DNA of 64,000 bases from Actinomadura madurae (GCF_900115095.1 NZ_FOVH01000010.1:124001-188000), one strand, 5' to 3'. Shown: positions 28,571 through 36,978, counted from the stretch's first letter. Numbers and translations: made by a program. Notes: a model not told the origin generated them from the letters alone.

Positions 28571-30280
28571 TCAGAAGGGGCCCGTCAGGTCGCCGAGCTT
28601 GTCGGTCAGCTGGAGGTTGTGGGAGTAGTCGACCGGGACCGTGATGACGGAGACCGTGTCGTCGGCCAGGGCCTTGCGGAGGGTGGGGAGCAATTCGGCG
28701 GCCGACTCGACGCGGTAGCCGCGGGCGCCGAAGCTCTCCGCGTACTGGACGAAGTCGGGGTTGCCGAACCGGATGTTCGAGCTGTGCCCGAGGTCGAGGT
28801 CCATCTTCCACTCGATCAGGCCGTAGGCGGAGTCGTCCCAGATGAGCACCGTGATCGGGATGTTCTCGCGGACGGCCGTCTCCAGCTCCTGGGAGTTCAT
28901 CAGGAACGCGCCGTCGCCCGTCGCGGCGAGGACCCGGCGGTCGGGGTGGGCGAGCTTGGCGGCGATCGCCCCGGGGACGGAGAAGCCCATCGAGGACAGG
29001 CCGTTGGAGACCAGCAGCGTGTTCGGCTCGTAGGTCGGGTAGAGGCGGGCCATCCACATCTTCACCGCGCCGGTGTCGGCGAGGACGATGTCGCCGCGGC
29101 CCATGGCGGCGCGCACGTCGGCGACGACGCGGCGCGGGGAGAGCGGATGCCCGTCCTCGGTGGCGCCCTCGGCGAGCTCCTCCCGGAGCATTTCCCGGAT
29201 CCTGCGACCTGTCGAGCGGAGCTCGTCCGTTGAATGGTGGTGGGTGGGGGCTGGAGGACGGTCTGTGCCGTTGACGTCGAAGCGGCGGTGGATGGAGTCG
29301 GCGAGCGCGCGGAGCGTGCTGGAGATGTCGCCCTGGACGCCGACCTCGACCGGGTAGTGGTCGTCGACCTCGGCGGGCGACGGATGGATGTGGATGATCT
29401 TCTTGTCCGCGGCCGGGTTGATCTTGACCGGGTCGAACTCCTGGAGCTCGTACCCGACGGTGATGAGGACGTCGGCCTCGTCGAACCCGAAGTTCACGTA
29501 GTCGTGGCGCATGAAGCCGACGGCGCCGAGGGCGTTGCGGTGGTCGTCGGGGAAGACGCCCTTGCCGTTGAACGTGGTCGCGACCGGCAGGCCGAGGCGC
29601 TCGGAGAAGTACACCAGGGCGTCGCTCGCGCCGGCGCGGGCGGCGCCGTGCCCGGCGAGCACGATCGGCCGCCTCGCCAGCGCGATCACATCGGCGGCGC
29701 GGGCGAGCTGAGACGGCGACGGGTCCTGCGCGCGGACGACGTTCACCGGCAGCGGCGCCAGCCCGGCGGAGACCTTCGCGGCCTCCACGTCCTCGGGGAT
29801 CGCCAGGTAGACGGCGCCCGGACGCTCGGTCTGCGCGGTCTTGAAGGCCTTGCGGACCATCTCCGGCAGCGCCTCGGCGGTGGGCGCCAGCTCCGCCCAC
29901 TTGGTGATCGGGCGGAACAGCGACACCAGGTCGATGACCTGGTGCGACTCCTTGTAGATGCGGTCGAGGCCGACCTGCGCGGAGATCGCGACGACCGGGG
30001 TGCTGTTGGTGGTGGCGTCCGCGACGCCGAGCTGCAGGTTGATCGCGCCGGGGCCGAGCGTCGCGGAGGCCACGCCCGCCCGGCCGGTCAGCCGGCCGTA
30101 GATCTCTGCCATGAACGCCGCGCCCTGCTCGTGCCGGACGAGGATGTACCGGATCGCCGAGTCGTTCAGCGCGTTGACGAAATGGATGTTCTCCTCGCCC
30201 GGGATGCCGAAGACGTATTCGACGCCCTCCGCCTCAAGGGTCCTGACGAGCAGCCGGGCGGCGTCCTCCTGCGTGGACAT
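28571..30280 (-). CDS. Acetolactate synthase-like thiamine-diphosphate enzyme
   Basis: About 569 aa with all three ThDP-enzyme domains. The N-terminal pyrimidine-binding domain has GVEYVFGIPGEENIHFVNAL and the catalytic Glu in VRHEQGAAFMAEIYGRLTG. The diphosphate motif is TGDGAFLMNSQELETAVREN...ITVLIWDD (about residues 450-480), the GDG...N Mg2+ site. The tail PVDYSHNLQLTDKLGDL resembles catabolic acetolactate synthases. The product is probably acetolactate from two pyruvates; no small subunit gene is present. ATG 30280 has GGAG 12 nt upstream; ATG 30292 is an alternative. It is 98 bp downstream of the LLM gene on the same strand and may share its operator. Confidence 0.88.
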   Translation of the reverse strand: MSTQEDAARLLVRTLEAEGVEYVFGIPGEENIHFVNALNDSAIRYILVRHEQGAAFMAEIYGRLTGRAGVASATLGPGAINLQLGVADATTNSTPVVAISAQVGLDRIYKESHQVIDLVSLFRPITKWAELAPTAEALPEMVRKAFKTAQTERPGAVYLAIPEDVEAAKVSAGLAPLPVNVVRAQDPSPSQLARAADVIALARRPIVLAGHGAARAGASDALVYFSERLGLPVATTFNGKGVFPDDHRNALGAVGFMRHDYVNFGFDEADVLITVGYELQEFDPVKINPAADKKIIHIHPSPAEVDDHYPVEVGVQGDISSTLRALADSIHRRFDVNGTDRPPAPTHHHSTDELRSTGRRIREMLREELAEGATEDGHPLSPRRVVADVRAAMGRGDIVLADTGAVKMWMARLYPTYEPNTLLVSNGLSSMGFSVPGAIAAKLAHPDRRVLAATGDGAFLMNSQELETAVRENIPITVLIWDDSAYGLIEWKMDLDLGHSSNIRFGNPDFVQYAESFGARGYRVESAAELLPTLRKALADDTVSVITVPVDYSHNLQLTDKLGDLTGPF

Positions 30281-30378
30281 CGTGTGTCCCATCTCCAGTC
30301 TGTGTTTCTCCTGGGGTGCGTCGGGTGCAGCACCCCGGTACCTACCTCCATTCCGCGAACCGATGTGTCGTTGCTCTC

Positions 30379-31398
30379 TTACGCGTCGGCCATTTCCTTG
30401 ATCGCGCGGAGCGTGGGCTCGTCCTTCACCCCGGCGATCAGCAGGGTGGTGACGGGGCTGTCGCGCCACAGCGGGAGCCGCTCCCTGATCCGCCCGAGCG
30501 GGCCGAGGAGGGAGATGGCGTCGGCCAGCTCGTCCGGGACGGCCTTGACCGCCTCGTCGCGGCGGCCGTCCAGGAACAGCTCCTGGACGCGTTCGGCCTG
30601 CTCGGCGTAGCCGAGCCGGCCGATCAGGTCGAGGTGGAAGTTGCGGTCGCGGGCGCCCATGCCGCCGATGTAGAAGGCGAGCGGGATCTTGGCGAACTCC
30701 AGCGCGGACGCGAGGTCGTCGGTGACGATCGTGGTGACGGTCGCGGCGATCTCGAAGCCGTCCGGGCGGTTCGCCAGGGACGCGCCGAAGACGCCGTCGA
30801 TCTGCTGCGGGTCGACGAACAGCGGCAGCCAGCCCTGCGCGACCTCGGTGGACAGCGCGACGTTCTTCGGCCCCTCGGCGCCCAGGTAGACGGGGATCTC
30901 CGGGCGGACGGGGCGCGCGATCGACTTCAGCGGCTTGCCGAGGCCCGTCCCGCCCGGGTAGGGGAGCGGGTAGTGCGGGCCCTCGCTGGTCACCGGGGCC
31001 TCGCGCCGCCACACCTGCCGGACGATGTCGAGGTACTCGCGGGTGCGGGCGAGCGGCTTCGGGAACGGCTGCCCGTACCAGCCCTCCACGACCTGGGGGC
31101 CGGACGCGCCGACGCCGAGGATCACCCGCCCGCCCGACAGCGCGTCGAGGGTGAGCGCGTGCATGGCGGTCGCGGCCGGGGTCCGCGCCGACAGTTGGAC
31201 GACGGCGGTGCCGAGCTTGATCCGGGACGTGCGGGCGCCGTACCAGGCGAGCGTGGTGAACGCGTCGGAGCCGTACGCCTCGGCGGTGAAGACCGAGTCG
31301 TAGCCGCAGCGCTCGGCGGCCAGGACCGTCTCGGTCTGGTCGTCGGGGTCGCGCTGCCAGTAGCCGACGTTGATGCCGAGCTTGAGTTCCGCGGTCAC
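30379..31398 (-). CDS. F420-dependent LLM-class oxidoreductase, Rv3520c-like
   Basis: A 339-aa TIM-barrel oxidoreductase of the luciferase-like monooxygenase superfamily. Signatures include CGYDSVFTAEAYGSDAFTTLAWYGARTSRIKLGTAVVQLSARTPAATAMHA and DALSGGRVILGVGASGPQVVEGWYGQPFPKPLARTREYLDIVRQVW. These closely resemble, as I recall it, M. tuberculosis Rv3520c, a KstR-regulated gene. The GTG at 31398 has GGAGG 6 nt upstream; the GTG at 31404 has none at the right distance. A perfect KstR-type palindrome lies 33-50 bp upstream of the start. The role is probably redox of a steroid, fatty-acid or related intermediate. Confidence 0.92.
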   Translation of the reverse strand: MTAELKLGINVGYWQRDPDDQTETVLAAERCGYDSVFTAEAYGSDAFTTLAWYGARTSRIKLGTAVVQLSARTPAATAMHALTLDALSGGRVILGVGASGPQVVEGWYGQPFPKPLARTREYLDIVRQVWRREAPVTSEGPHYPLPYPGGTGLGKPLKSIARPVRPEIPVYLGAEGPKNVALSTEVAQGWLPLFVDPQQIDGVFGASLANRPDGFEIAATVTTIVTDDLASALEFAKIPLAFYIGGMGARDRNFHLDLIGRLGYAEQAERVQELFLDGRRDEAVKAVPDELADAISLLGPLGRIRERLPLWRDSPVTTLLIAGVKDEPTLRAIKEMADA

Positions 31399-31430
31399 GT
31401 TCACCCTCCGGTTGTCGACGCACCGCCGAT

Positions 31431-31448
31431 ACTAGAACTCGTTCTAGT
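31431..31448. promoter_or_regulatory. KstR-type operator
   Basis: ACTAGAACTCGTTCTAGT is a perfect palindrome, 8-bp arms with a 2-bp spacer. It contains the TNNAACNNGTTNNA core of KstR sites in cholesterol-degradation genes of mycobacteria and rhodococci. It lies between the LLM oxidoreductase start and DUF397. No kstR gene is in this window. Confidence 0.8.
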
Positions 31449-31539
31449 TTTCTGGGAAGGGGTCGCGCGCATGGCGAGGGGACGCGCCCATGGCGAGGGG
31501 CCGCGGCGTGGCTCGCCGCGGCCCCCTGCCGTGTGTTCG

Positions 31540-31740
31540 CTAACTGTTCTTGATCGCGTCCAGGAGGCCTCGCCAGGCCGGCGGCTCCAGCACCAGGGCC
31601 GGGCCGGCGGGGTCCTTCGAGTCGCGTAGCGCGCGAAGACCGCTGGCCAGTGGCGCCACCTCGACGCACTGGTCGCCGCTCCCGCTGTGGGACGACTTGC
31701 TCCAGGTGGCACCGGTGAGTTCGCGCTGCAGGTTGGTCAC
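31540..31740 (-). CDS. DUF397 domain protein
   Basis: A 66-aa protein with WSKSSHSGSGDQCVEVAPL, RDSKDPAGPALVLEPPAW and a C-terminal AIKNS. This is the standard DUF397 pattern. Such proteins are encoded next to XRE regulators in most actinomycetes and probably bind or antagonise them. The GTGA overlap with the XRE stop shows co-translation. It has no enzyme motif. Confidence 0.95.
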   Translation of the reverse strand: MTNLQRELTGATWSKSSHSGSGDQCVEVAPLASGLRALRDSKDPAGPALVLEPPAWRGLLDAIKNS

Positions 31741-32582
31741 GGGCTGCTCCTTGCTGCCTCGGCGATGAGGTGCGCGGAATCCTCGGGGGACAAAGCGGCC
31801 GCCTCGATCCGTTCGAAGCGATACCTATGTTTTGCTATTGCCTCGGCGCTCTCAAGGTAAACGTCGCCCATGGTGCCCTCTACGTAGGCGATATCTGGGT
31901 CTGCGGGGTCTGGATACGACAATATGGTGAAACGTCCGTCTAGGCCCGCATGCTCCTTTGCCGTGTATGGAAGTACCTGGATGGTCACGGATGGGTGGGT
32001 TTTCGGGGCGCCGGCGAGGGCGTCCAGCTGGCCCCGCATGACCTCCTCGCCGCCGATCGGGCGGTGCAGCACCGCCTCGTCGAAGATCACGTGCAGCCGG
32101 GGCGCGTCGGTGCGGTCCAGCAGCGCCTGGCGGATCTTCCGGGCGGCGATGCGGCGCTCGATGTCCTCCGGGCCCGGCAGCAGCCGGCCCGCCGTGATCA
32201 CGGCGCGGGAGTACGGCTCGGTCTGCAGCAGCCCGTGCACGAGCTGCGGGTCCCACGTGCGGATGTGGGACGCCTCGTCCTCCAGCGCGACGTAGCTGCC
32301 CGCGAAGACGTCCTGGTAGGCCGTCCACCAGCCGCGCTGGCCGGCCTGCCGGGCGAGCGTGATGAGCGCGTCGCGATCCGGGCTCGGGACGCCGTAGAGG
32401 TCGAGGATGTCGGCGATGTCGCCGGGTTTCGGGCGCGTCTGGCTGGTTTCGAGGCGGGAGACGGTGGCGCGCGACCAGTCGAGCCGGTCCGCCACCTCCT
32501 GCAGGGTCAGGCCCTGCTCCTCGCGCAGCTTGCGGAGCTCCCGGGCGAGACGGCGGCCGCGGACGGTGGGGCGGTAGGTCAT
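31737..32582 (-). CDS. XRE-family helix-turn-helix regulator with DUF5753 domain
   Basis: A 281-aa regulator. The N-terminal XRE domain reads LARELRKLREEQGLTLQEVADRLDWSRATVSRLETSQTRPKPGDI (about residues 12-57). The C-terminal DUF5753 domain has VALEDEASHIRTWDPQLVHGLLQTEPYSRAVITAGR (about residues 95-130) and IQVLPYTAKEHAG. These proteins form modules with DUF397 and a HATPase anti-sigma-like protein, as in the Streptomyces WhiJ-type loci that control development and antibiotic production. A 15-bp palindrome upstream may be its operator. The ligand is unknown. Confidence 0.94.
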   Translation of the reverse strand: MTYRPTVRGRRLARELRKLREEQGLTLQEVADRLDWSRATVSRLETSQTRPKPGDIADILDLYGVPSPDRDALITLARQAGQRGWWTAYQDVFAGSYVALEDEASHIRTWDPQLVHGLLQTEPYSRAVITAGRLLPGPEDIERRIAARKIRQALLDRTDAPRLHVIFDEAVLHRPIGGEEVMRGQLDALAGAPKTHPSVTIQVLPYTAKEHAGLDGRFTILSYPDPADPDIAYVEGTMGDVYLESAEAIAKHRYRFERIEAAALSPEDSAHLIAEAARSSP

Positions 32583-32675
32583 GGAAGTGGAGTCTTACCA
32601 TTCCGCGGGCTCGCCACAACGCGATTGACGAACCCGGCAGGAAGGCCAGAGCAATTCGGTGAAGGGTGTTGCGTG

Positions 32676-32690
32676 CGTGAGAATCTCACG
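32676..32690. promoter_or_regulatory. Perfect 15-bp palindrome, likely XRE operator
   Basis: CGTGAGA-A-TCTCACG lies between the divergent XRE and HATPase genes (94 bp from XRE ATG, 92 bp from the HATPase GTG). An imperfect CACGC-TTGTTT-GCGTG follows at about 32693-32708. Both genes could be controlled from here. Confidence 0.55.
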
Positions 32691-32781
32691 ACACGCTTGT
32701 TTGCGTGACCGCCTGGGAACTCATGGTGACCGTCCGGGACGCTCACCCGGGCACGGAGCACGCAGACCGCGGGAGGAACCC

Positions 32782-33294
32782 GTGAACACCACGCCAGCCG
32801 ACCTGACCACCGCGACCGTGGCCGACGCGACGAAGGGCGGCGATCAGGCCCCGGGCGACGGCGTGCCCGGGTGGGTGTGGGCCCTGCCGGGCGGCCCGGG
32901 ATGCGCGGGCCACGCGCGCCGCGTCCTCGGCGACGCGCTCGCCTCGCTGGGCGTGCCGGTCGAGGTGATCGCCGACGCCCAGCTCATGGTGAGCGAACTG
33001 GCCACGAACGCGCACCAGCACGCCGGTGAGCACGGCCCGCACGAGCTGTGGCTCTACATGGGCGACGGGACGGCGGGCGAGGTGCGGTGCGCCGTCTTCG
33101 ACGGGTTCGCCGACGTCGGCCTGCCCGTGTACTCCTGGACGTCCGGCGACTGCGGGCGCGGGCTCAGCATCGTCCAGGAGCTGTCCGGCGGATGCTGGGG
33201 CCTGCGGCGGACGCTGTCCCGGCTCGGGCCGTCCGTCCGCGGGAAGGCCGTCTGGTTCGCCCTCCCCGGGACCGCCGGAATCGGCCGCTCCTAG
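32782..33294 (+). CDS. HATPase-domain anti-sigma factor-like ATP-binding protein
   Basis: A 170-aa RsbW/SpoIIAB-like protein. The N-box is MVSELATNAHQHAGEHG and the G-box is SGDCGRGLSIVQELSGGCWGLRR. A low-complexity Thr/Ala-rich N terminus precedes the domain. GTG 32782 has GGGAGG upstream; the longer frame to 32659 crosses the palindrome. It probably interacts with a sigma factor or the XRE/DUF397 partners. Its stop overlaps the TetR stop by 4 bp, convergently. Confidence 0.9.
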   Translation: MNTTPADLTTATVADATKGGDQAPGDGVPGWVWALPGGPGCAGHARRVLGDALASLGVPVEVIADAQLMVSELATNAHQHAGEHGPHELWLYMGDGTAGEVRCAVFDGFADVGLPVYSWTSGDCGRGLSIVQELSGGCWGLRRTLSRLGPSVRGKAVWFALPGTAGIGRS

Positions 33295-33935
33295 TCAGCC
33301 GCCTGCTCCGAGGCGGGCTTCTCCGGGTCGGGCTTCGCGGCGGGCTTCTCCAGAGCGGGGCCGATGTCGCTCACCAGGGCGAGCAGCGACCTGGCGAGGA
33401 GCGTGTGCACCTGGTCGCGGTCGAGGGTCTTCTCCTGGAGCCACTGGCGCGTCGCGGCGTCCGCCAGACCGGAGTAGACGCGCAGGACGGCCCGCAGCGT
33501 CTCGGTCGGCTCCGGCACCCCGAGGACGGCCAGCATGTGCTCGACCGTCTCGTCCCGGAACCGGTTGACGATCCTCAGCAGCTCCGGGTCCTGCCCGAAC
33601 CCCTCGGCGTCCAGGGCGGCGAACCAGGTCGTCGCGTTCCGCTCGGCCGCGTCGAGGAACAGGTTCACGCACAGCTCGACCGCCTCGGGGAGCGTCGTCC
33701 GCTCGTCCGCCGGCGGCGCCTGCATCGCCGCCGCCGCCGTCAACCCCTGGACGACCTTGAGGAACAGCTCGCGCTTCGTCCCGAAGTAGTAGTGGATCAG
33801 GCCGCGCTGCACGCCGGTCTCCCGCGCGATGGCGGCCGTGGACACCTCGGCGTAGGGCAGTTCGGTGAACATCCTCCGCGCCACGCCCAGGATCTGGGCA
33901 CGCCGTTCGTCCGGGGACAGACGCTGGTAACTCAC
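33291..33935 (-). CDS. TetR family transcriptional regulator
   Basis: A 214-aa protein. The HTH is RRAQILGVARRMFTELPYAEVSTAAIARETGVQRGLIHYYFGTKRELFL (about residues 11-59). The C-terminal ligand domain has FLDAAERNATTWFAALDAEGFGQDPEL, and the tail is acidic/Lys-Pro-rich (about 195-214). The gene lies alone on the minus strand and faces the GNAT gene across 74 bp, so it may regulate that divergent gene and the cobalamin genes behind it. It is unlike KstR. Confidence 0.9.
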   Translation of the reverse strand: MSYQRLSPDERRAQILGVARRMFTELPYAEVSTAAIARETGVQRGLIHYYFGTKRELFLKVVQGLTAAAAMQAPPADERTTLPEAVELCVNLFLDAAERNATTWFAALDAEGFGQDPELLRIVNRFRDETVEHMLAVLGVPEPTETLRAVLRVYSGLADAATRQWLQEKTLDRDQVHTLLARSLLALVSDIGPALEKPAAKPDPEKPASEQAAD

Positions 33936-34009
33936 CGCGACAGCCTATTCTGTGCGGGCGGCCTGGTGCTGTGCGAGCAGGGCTTGCGGGTGACGTGAGG
34001 GGAGCGCGC

Positions 34010-34645
34010 GTGGACGCTTTCAGAGGGGACGTGCGCCTGGAGGGTGAACGGCTGGTACTGCGCCCGTTCGGCCTGGACGACGCGCCCGCGCTGATCGACG
34101 CGATCCGCGCCGGGGAGGACTTCCTGCCGCCCAATTTCCCGGACGCCCTGGAGGCCGAGCCCCTCGCCTGGTTCCTGCGGGAGGGCGTCCACAAGGTCCA
34201 GCGGTTCGGCCTGGGAATCCATCTGGCGGTGACGGATCGCGATACCGGCGACCTGCGGGGCACCATCGGGCTGTTCAGGGTGAACTGGTCGCATCTGACG
34301 TCCGAGGTCGGCTACGGGATGCGGCCGAGCGCGCGCGGGCGCGGCTACGCCACCGAGGCCCTCTCCCTGGTCTCCGACTGGGCGCTGCGCCACTGCGGGC
34401 TCTTCCGCGTCGAGCTGCGCGCCATGGTCACGAACCACGCCTCGATCCGCGTCGCCCGGAAGGCCGGCTACCTGCGCGAGGGCATCGCGCGCGGTGCGGA
34501 ACGCGACGCGGACGGCGTCAGCCGGGACATGGTCGTCTTCAGCCGCATCGCGACCGATCCACCTCCGGACGGCGCGCCGCGGCGGCCCCCGGACGGTGCC
34601 TCGGAGAAGCTCGTCGCCGACGACGTGGAGGGAAGGCACCGATGA
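34010..34645 (+). CDS. GNAT N-acetyltransferase (RimJ/RimL-like)
   Basis: A 211-aa acetyltransferase. LEGERLVLRPFGLDDAPALIDAI starts the domain; the acetyl-CoA loop is YGMRPSARGRGYATEAL (about residues 103-119). Motifs VELRAMVTNHASIRVARKAGYLREG follow. GTG 34010 has GAGGGGAG 7 nt upstream. It is coupled by ATGA to the unknown gene downstream, which leads into cobL. The C-terminal tail (about 180-211) is Pro/Asp-rich and could be linker. The acceptor is unknown. Confidence 0.88.
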   Translation: MDAFRGDVRLEGERLVLRPFGLDDAPALIDAIRAGEDFLPPNFPDALEAEPLAWFLREGVHKVQRFGLGIHLAVTDRDTGDLRGTIGLFRVNWSHLTSEVGYGMRPSARGRGYATEALSLVSDWALRHCGLFRVELRAMVTNHASIRVARKAGYLREGIARGAERDADGVSRDMVVFSRIATDPPPDGAPRRPPDGASEKLVADDVEGRHR

Positions 34646-35121
34646 CCGCTGTGGAGAAGACGCTCGTGATGTACGGCGAGGGGGCGCGTGAGGCCGCTCG
34701 CCGGATGCTGCCGAAGCTGCCGGACGAGCGTTTCGTCCCGATCGAGCCGGAACGGCTGCGCGAGGCGGTCAAGGAGGGGCTCGTCCAGGTCATCATGGTC
34801 GCCCGCATGGAGGAGCAGGTCGCGTTCCTTGGCGGCGCGTCCGGCCTGCTGGAATCGATCACGCTGGACATGGACTGCGGGACGGCGATGGCGGGGAAGG
34901 TGGCCGAGGCCCCGGCGGTCCGGGACGTCTACGACCTGTGGGACGCCGCCGGCAAGCTCGGCCCGTGCGGGCGGGAGCTGTGCCGCAGGACCGCCGGCGA
35001 ACTGGAGCGCCGCGCCGCCGGCATGGCAGGCGATTCGGACGTTCAGGTCGCCGCCCAGGTGGTCCTGCTGGACGCCACGGGGGAGAGCATGGTCGGCATG
35101 TACGGGCGAATGGCCCGGTAG
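34642..35121 (+). CDS. Unknown 159-aa protein in the cobalamin operon
   Basis: No family recognised. The sequence opens MTAVEKTLVMYGEGAREAARRMLPKLPDERF, has hydrophobic/charged alternation (VQVIMVARMEEQVAFLGGASGLLESITLDMDCGTAMAG) and Cys at DCGT, GPCGRELCRR. A soluble alpha/beta fold is likely. It overlaps the GNAT gene (ATGA) and is followed 2 bp later by the cobL-like gene. Position suggests a role in corrin biosynthesis or in its regulation. A start at ATG 34642 is fixed by coupling. Confidence 0.75.
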   Translation: MTAVEKTLVMYGEGAREAARRMLPKLPDERFVPIEPERLREAVKEGLVQVIMVARMEEQVAFLGGASGLLESITLDMDCGTAMAGKVAEAPAVRDVYDLWDAAGKLGPCGRELCRRTAGELERRAAGMAGDSDVQVAAQVVLLDATGESMVGMYGRMAR

Positions 35122-35123
35122 CG

Positions 35124-36368
35124 ATGCTGACGGTCGTCGGCCGTGACGGGTCTCCGCTGTGCGAGGCGGCCAGGCTGGCTCTGGAGAGCGCTTCGCTGGT
35201 GGTCGGTGAGCTTCGCCTGCTGAAGGATCTGCCGCTGGCGGCGGGCGCGCGGAAAGTCGCCACCGAGGATGTCGTCGAAGCCTTGCAGGGCGTCGATGTC
35301 GCCGAACAGGACGTCGTCCTCGTCGTGGACGGCGATCCCGGCTACTTCGGGATCGTCCGGGAGCTGCTCGAACAGGGCCACGCGCCCGAAACCTTCCCTG
35401 CGGCGCCCCTGGTCGCGAGGGCCTTCTCCCAGGCGGGCCTGCCCTGGGAGGACGCGCTGGTCGTCTCCGCCAAGGACGGCCATCTGAGGCAGGCCGTCAA
35501 CGCGTGCCGCGCCCATCCGAAGGTCGCGGTCCTGACCGAGCCGGGTGCGGGCCCGGCCGAACTTGCGCGCGCCCTGTTCCCGGTCACTCCTCGTTCGTTC
35601 GTGGTCTGCGAGGACTTGGGCGGGCCGGGGGAGAGGGTGGTCTACGTCCGTCCGGCCGAGGCGACCACCCGTCCTTGGAACGACCCCCAGGTCGTGCTCG
35701 TCCTGGACAACCGCCACGCGCTCGGTCGATCGAGCTGGCTTTCAGGTGCGGCGCCCAAGGCCGCCGGGTGGGCGCTGCCCGCGGAGGCCTTCGGCGAGGG
35801 GCCGGGCCTTCGTCCGGAAGTCCGCGCCCTCGTCCTGGCCAAGCTGGGCCCCCGCATCGGCGACATGGTGTGGGACGTCGAATCCGGCGACGGCTCGGTG
35901 GGCATCGAATGCGCGCGCTTCGGCGCGGCCGTCGTCGCCGTCGACCGCGACTACGCCGCGTGCGAGCTGGTGCGGGAGAACGTCCGCCTGCACGGTGTGA
36001 AGGTCGCGATGGCCTCCGGCGACATCCGGTCCACCGCCGGCCACCTTCCCCAACCCGACGCGGTGTTCGTCGGCCCCGGATTCCTCGGACGGAGCGGACT
36101 GGAGGCCCTCCGCGCCTGCGCGGCCCTCGGCCCCTCCCGGGTCGTTGCCCTGGCCACGGCGGACGATGCCCAGGCCATACTGGACATGCTGGACGAGCAG
36201 GGCTTCACCGGCGACGCCGTCCGGCTCCAGGGCACCCCGCTGACCCCGCGGGGCGAGCCGGGAGAGCCCGTGACCGTCGTCTGGGGCGAGCGCGGCGCCC
36301 CGGCCCCCTCCTGGCGGCCGTCGCGGAAGAACCGCCCGATCGAGACCATTCCCGCCCCACCGGAGTAG
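35124..36368 (+). CDS. cobL: Precorrin-6Y C5,15-methyltransferase CobL-like (CbiE+CbiT), divergent
   Basis: A 414-aa protein with both halves of CobL. The N-terminal CbiE-like tetrapyrrole methyltransferase covers about residues 1-205 and the CbiT-like decarboxylating methyltransferase about 235-395. The glycine loop near the N terminus reads VVGRDGSP in place of the usual GxGPG, though GDPGYFGIVRELLE is kept. In CbiT the first SAM motif reads WDVESGDGSVGIECA, where GAGxGS is usual. A low-homology segment (about 205-235) joins them. These changes could weaken SAM binding. It lies between the unknown gene (2 bp away) and cobH (13 bp). Confidence 0.82.
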   Translation: MLTVVGRDGSPLCEAARLALESASLVVGELRLLKDLPLAAGARKVATEDVVEALQGVDVAEQDVVLVVDGDPGYFGIVRELLEQGHAPETFPAAPLVARAFSQAGLPWEDALVVSAKDGHLRQAVNACRAHPKVAVLTEPGAGPAELARALFPVTPRSFVVCEDLGGPGERVVYVRPAEATTRPWNDPQVVLVLDNRHALGRSSWLSGAAPKAAGWALPAEAFGEGPGLRPEVRALVLAKLGPRIGDMVWDVESGDGSVGIECARFGAAVVAVDRDYAACELVRENVRLHGVKVAMASGDIRSTAGHLPQPDAVFVGPGFLGRSGLEALRACAALGPSRVVALATADDAQAILDMLDEQGFTGDAVRLQGTPLTPRGEPGEPVTVVWGERGAPAPSWRPSRKNRPIETIPAPPE

Positions 36369-36381
36369 CCGAGGAGCGCCG

Positions 36382-36978
36382 TTGACCGTCCGTCAGCCCC
36401 ACCCGATCGAGGTGCGGTCGTATGAGATCCTGCGGTCCCGCGTCGATCTCTCCCCGATGCCGCCGCTGTGGCGGGCCGTGGCCGAGCGGGTGATCCACGC
36501 CACCGCCGACCTGGAGTACGCGGTGGACCTGGTGACCCGGGAGGAGTTCCTCGTCCAAGGCTGGGCCGCGCTCCGCGACGGGGCGCCGATCGTCACCGAC
36601 GAGGGGATGGTCGCCGCCGGCATCAGCGCCCGCGACACGGTCTGCCACGCGGCCGACCCCGCCGCCGCGCGGATGGCCCGCGCCGCCGGCATCACCCGGT
36701 CGGCCGCGGCCGTCCGGCTCTCCTACTCCGAGGTCGGGCCCGGCGCGGTCTGGGCGGTCGGCTCCGCACCCGAGGCGCTCTCGGAGATCATCGCCCAACG
36801 GGTGAGCCCGGCCCTGGTCATCGGCATGCCGGTCGGCTTCGTCGGCGCCCGCGAGGCCAAGGAGGCGCTGCGCGCCGGCGGGCTCCCGCAGCTCAGCAAC
36901 GTCTCCGAGAAGGGCGGGTCCGCCGTCGCGGCGGCCGCCGTCAACGCGCTCCTGTACTACGAGGCGGACCGGCCGTGA
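36382..36978 (+). CDS. cobH: Precorrin-8X methylmutase CobH/CbiC
   Basis: A 198-aa enzyme that moves the C-11 methyl group to C-12, giving hydrogenobyrinic acid. Recognisable segments are HPIEVRSYEILRSRVDLS, ERVIHATADLEYAVDLV (with the catalytic His), VTDEGMVAAGIS, and PALVIGMPVGFVGAREAKE followed by QLSNVSEKGGSAVAAAAVNALLY. The start is TTG 36382, behind GAGGAGCG. Its end overlaps cobC by 4 bp (GTGA). Confidence 0.95.
   Translation: MTVRQPHPIEVRSYEILRSRVDLSPMPPLWRAVAERVIHATADLEYAVDLVTREEFLVQGWAALRDGAPIVTDEGMVAAGISARDTVCHAADPAAARMARAAGITRSAAAVRLSYSEVGPGAVWAVGSAPEALSEIIAQRVSPALVIGMPVGFVGAREAKEALRAGGLPQLSNVSEKGGSAVAAAAVNALLYYEADRP

Noticed and set aside
30293..31669. In-frame N-terminal extension of the acetolactate synthase to 31669
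   Set aside because: The upstream part lies opposite to and over the LLM oxidoreductase in another frame and is Arg-rich; the ThDP domain begins near 30280.
33291..33935. The TetR protein as the KstR for the operator at 31431
   Set aside because: The sequence does not resemble KstR outside the general TetR helix-turn-helix.
33936..34641. Cobalamin riboswitch before the cobL operon
   Set aside because: No B12-box or long structured leader is seen; the gap to the TetR gene is only 74 bp. None was seen before cobD or cobT either.
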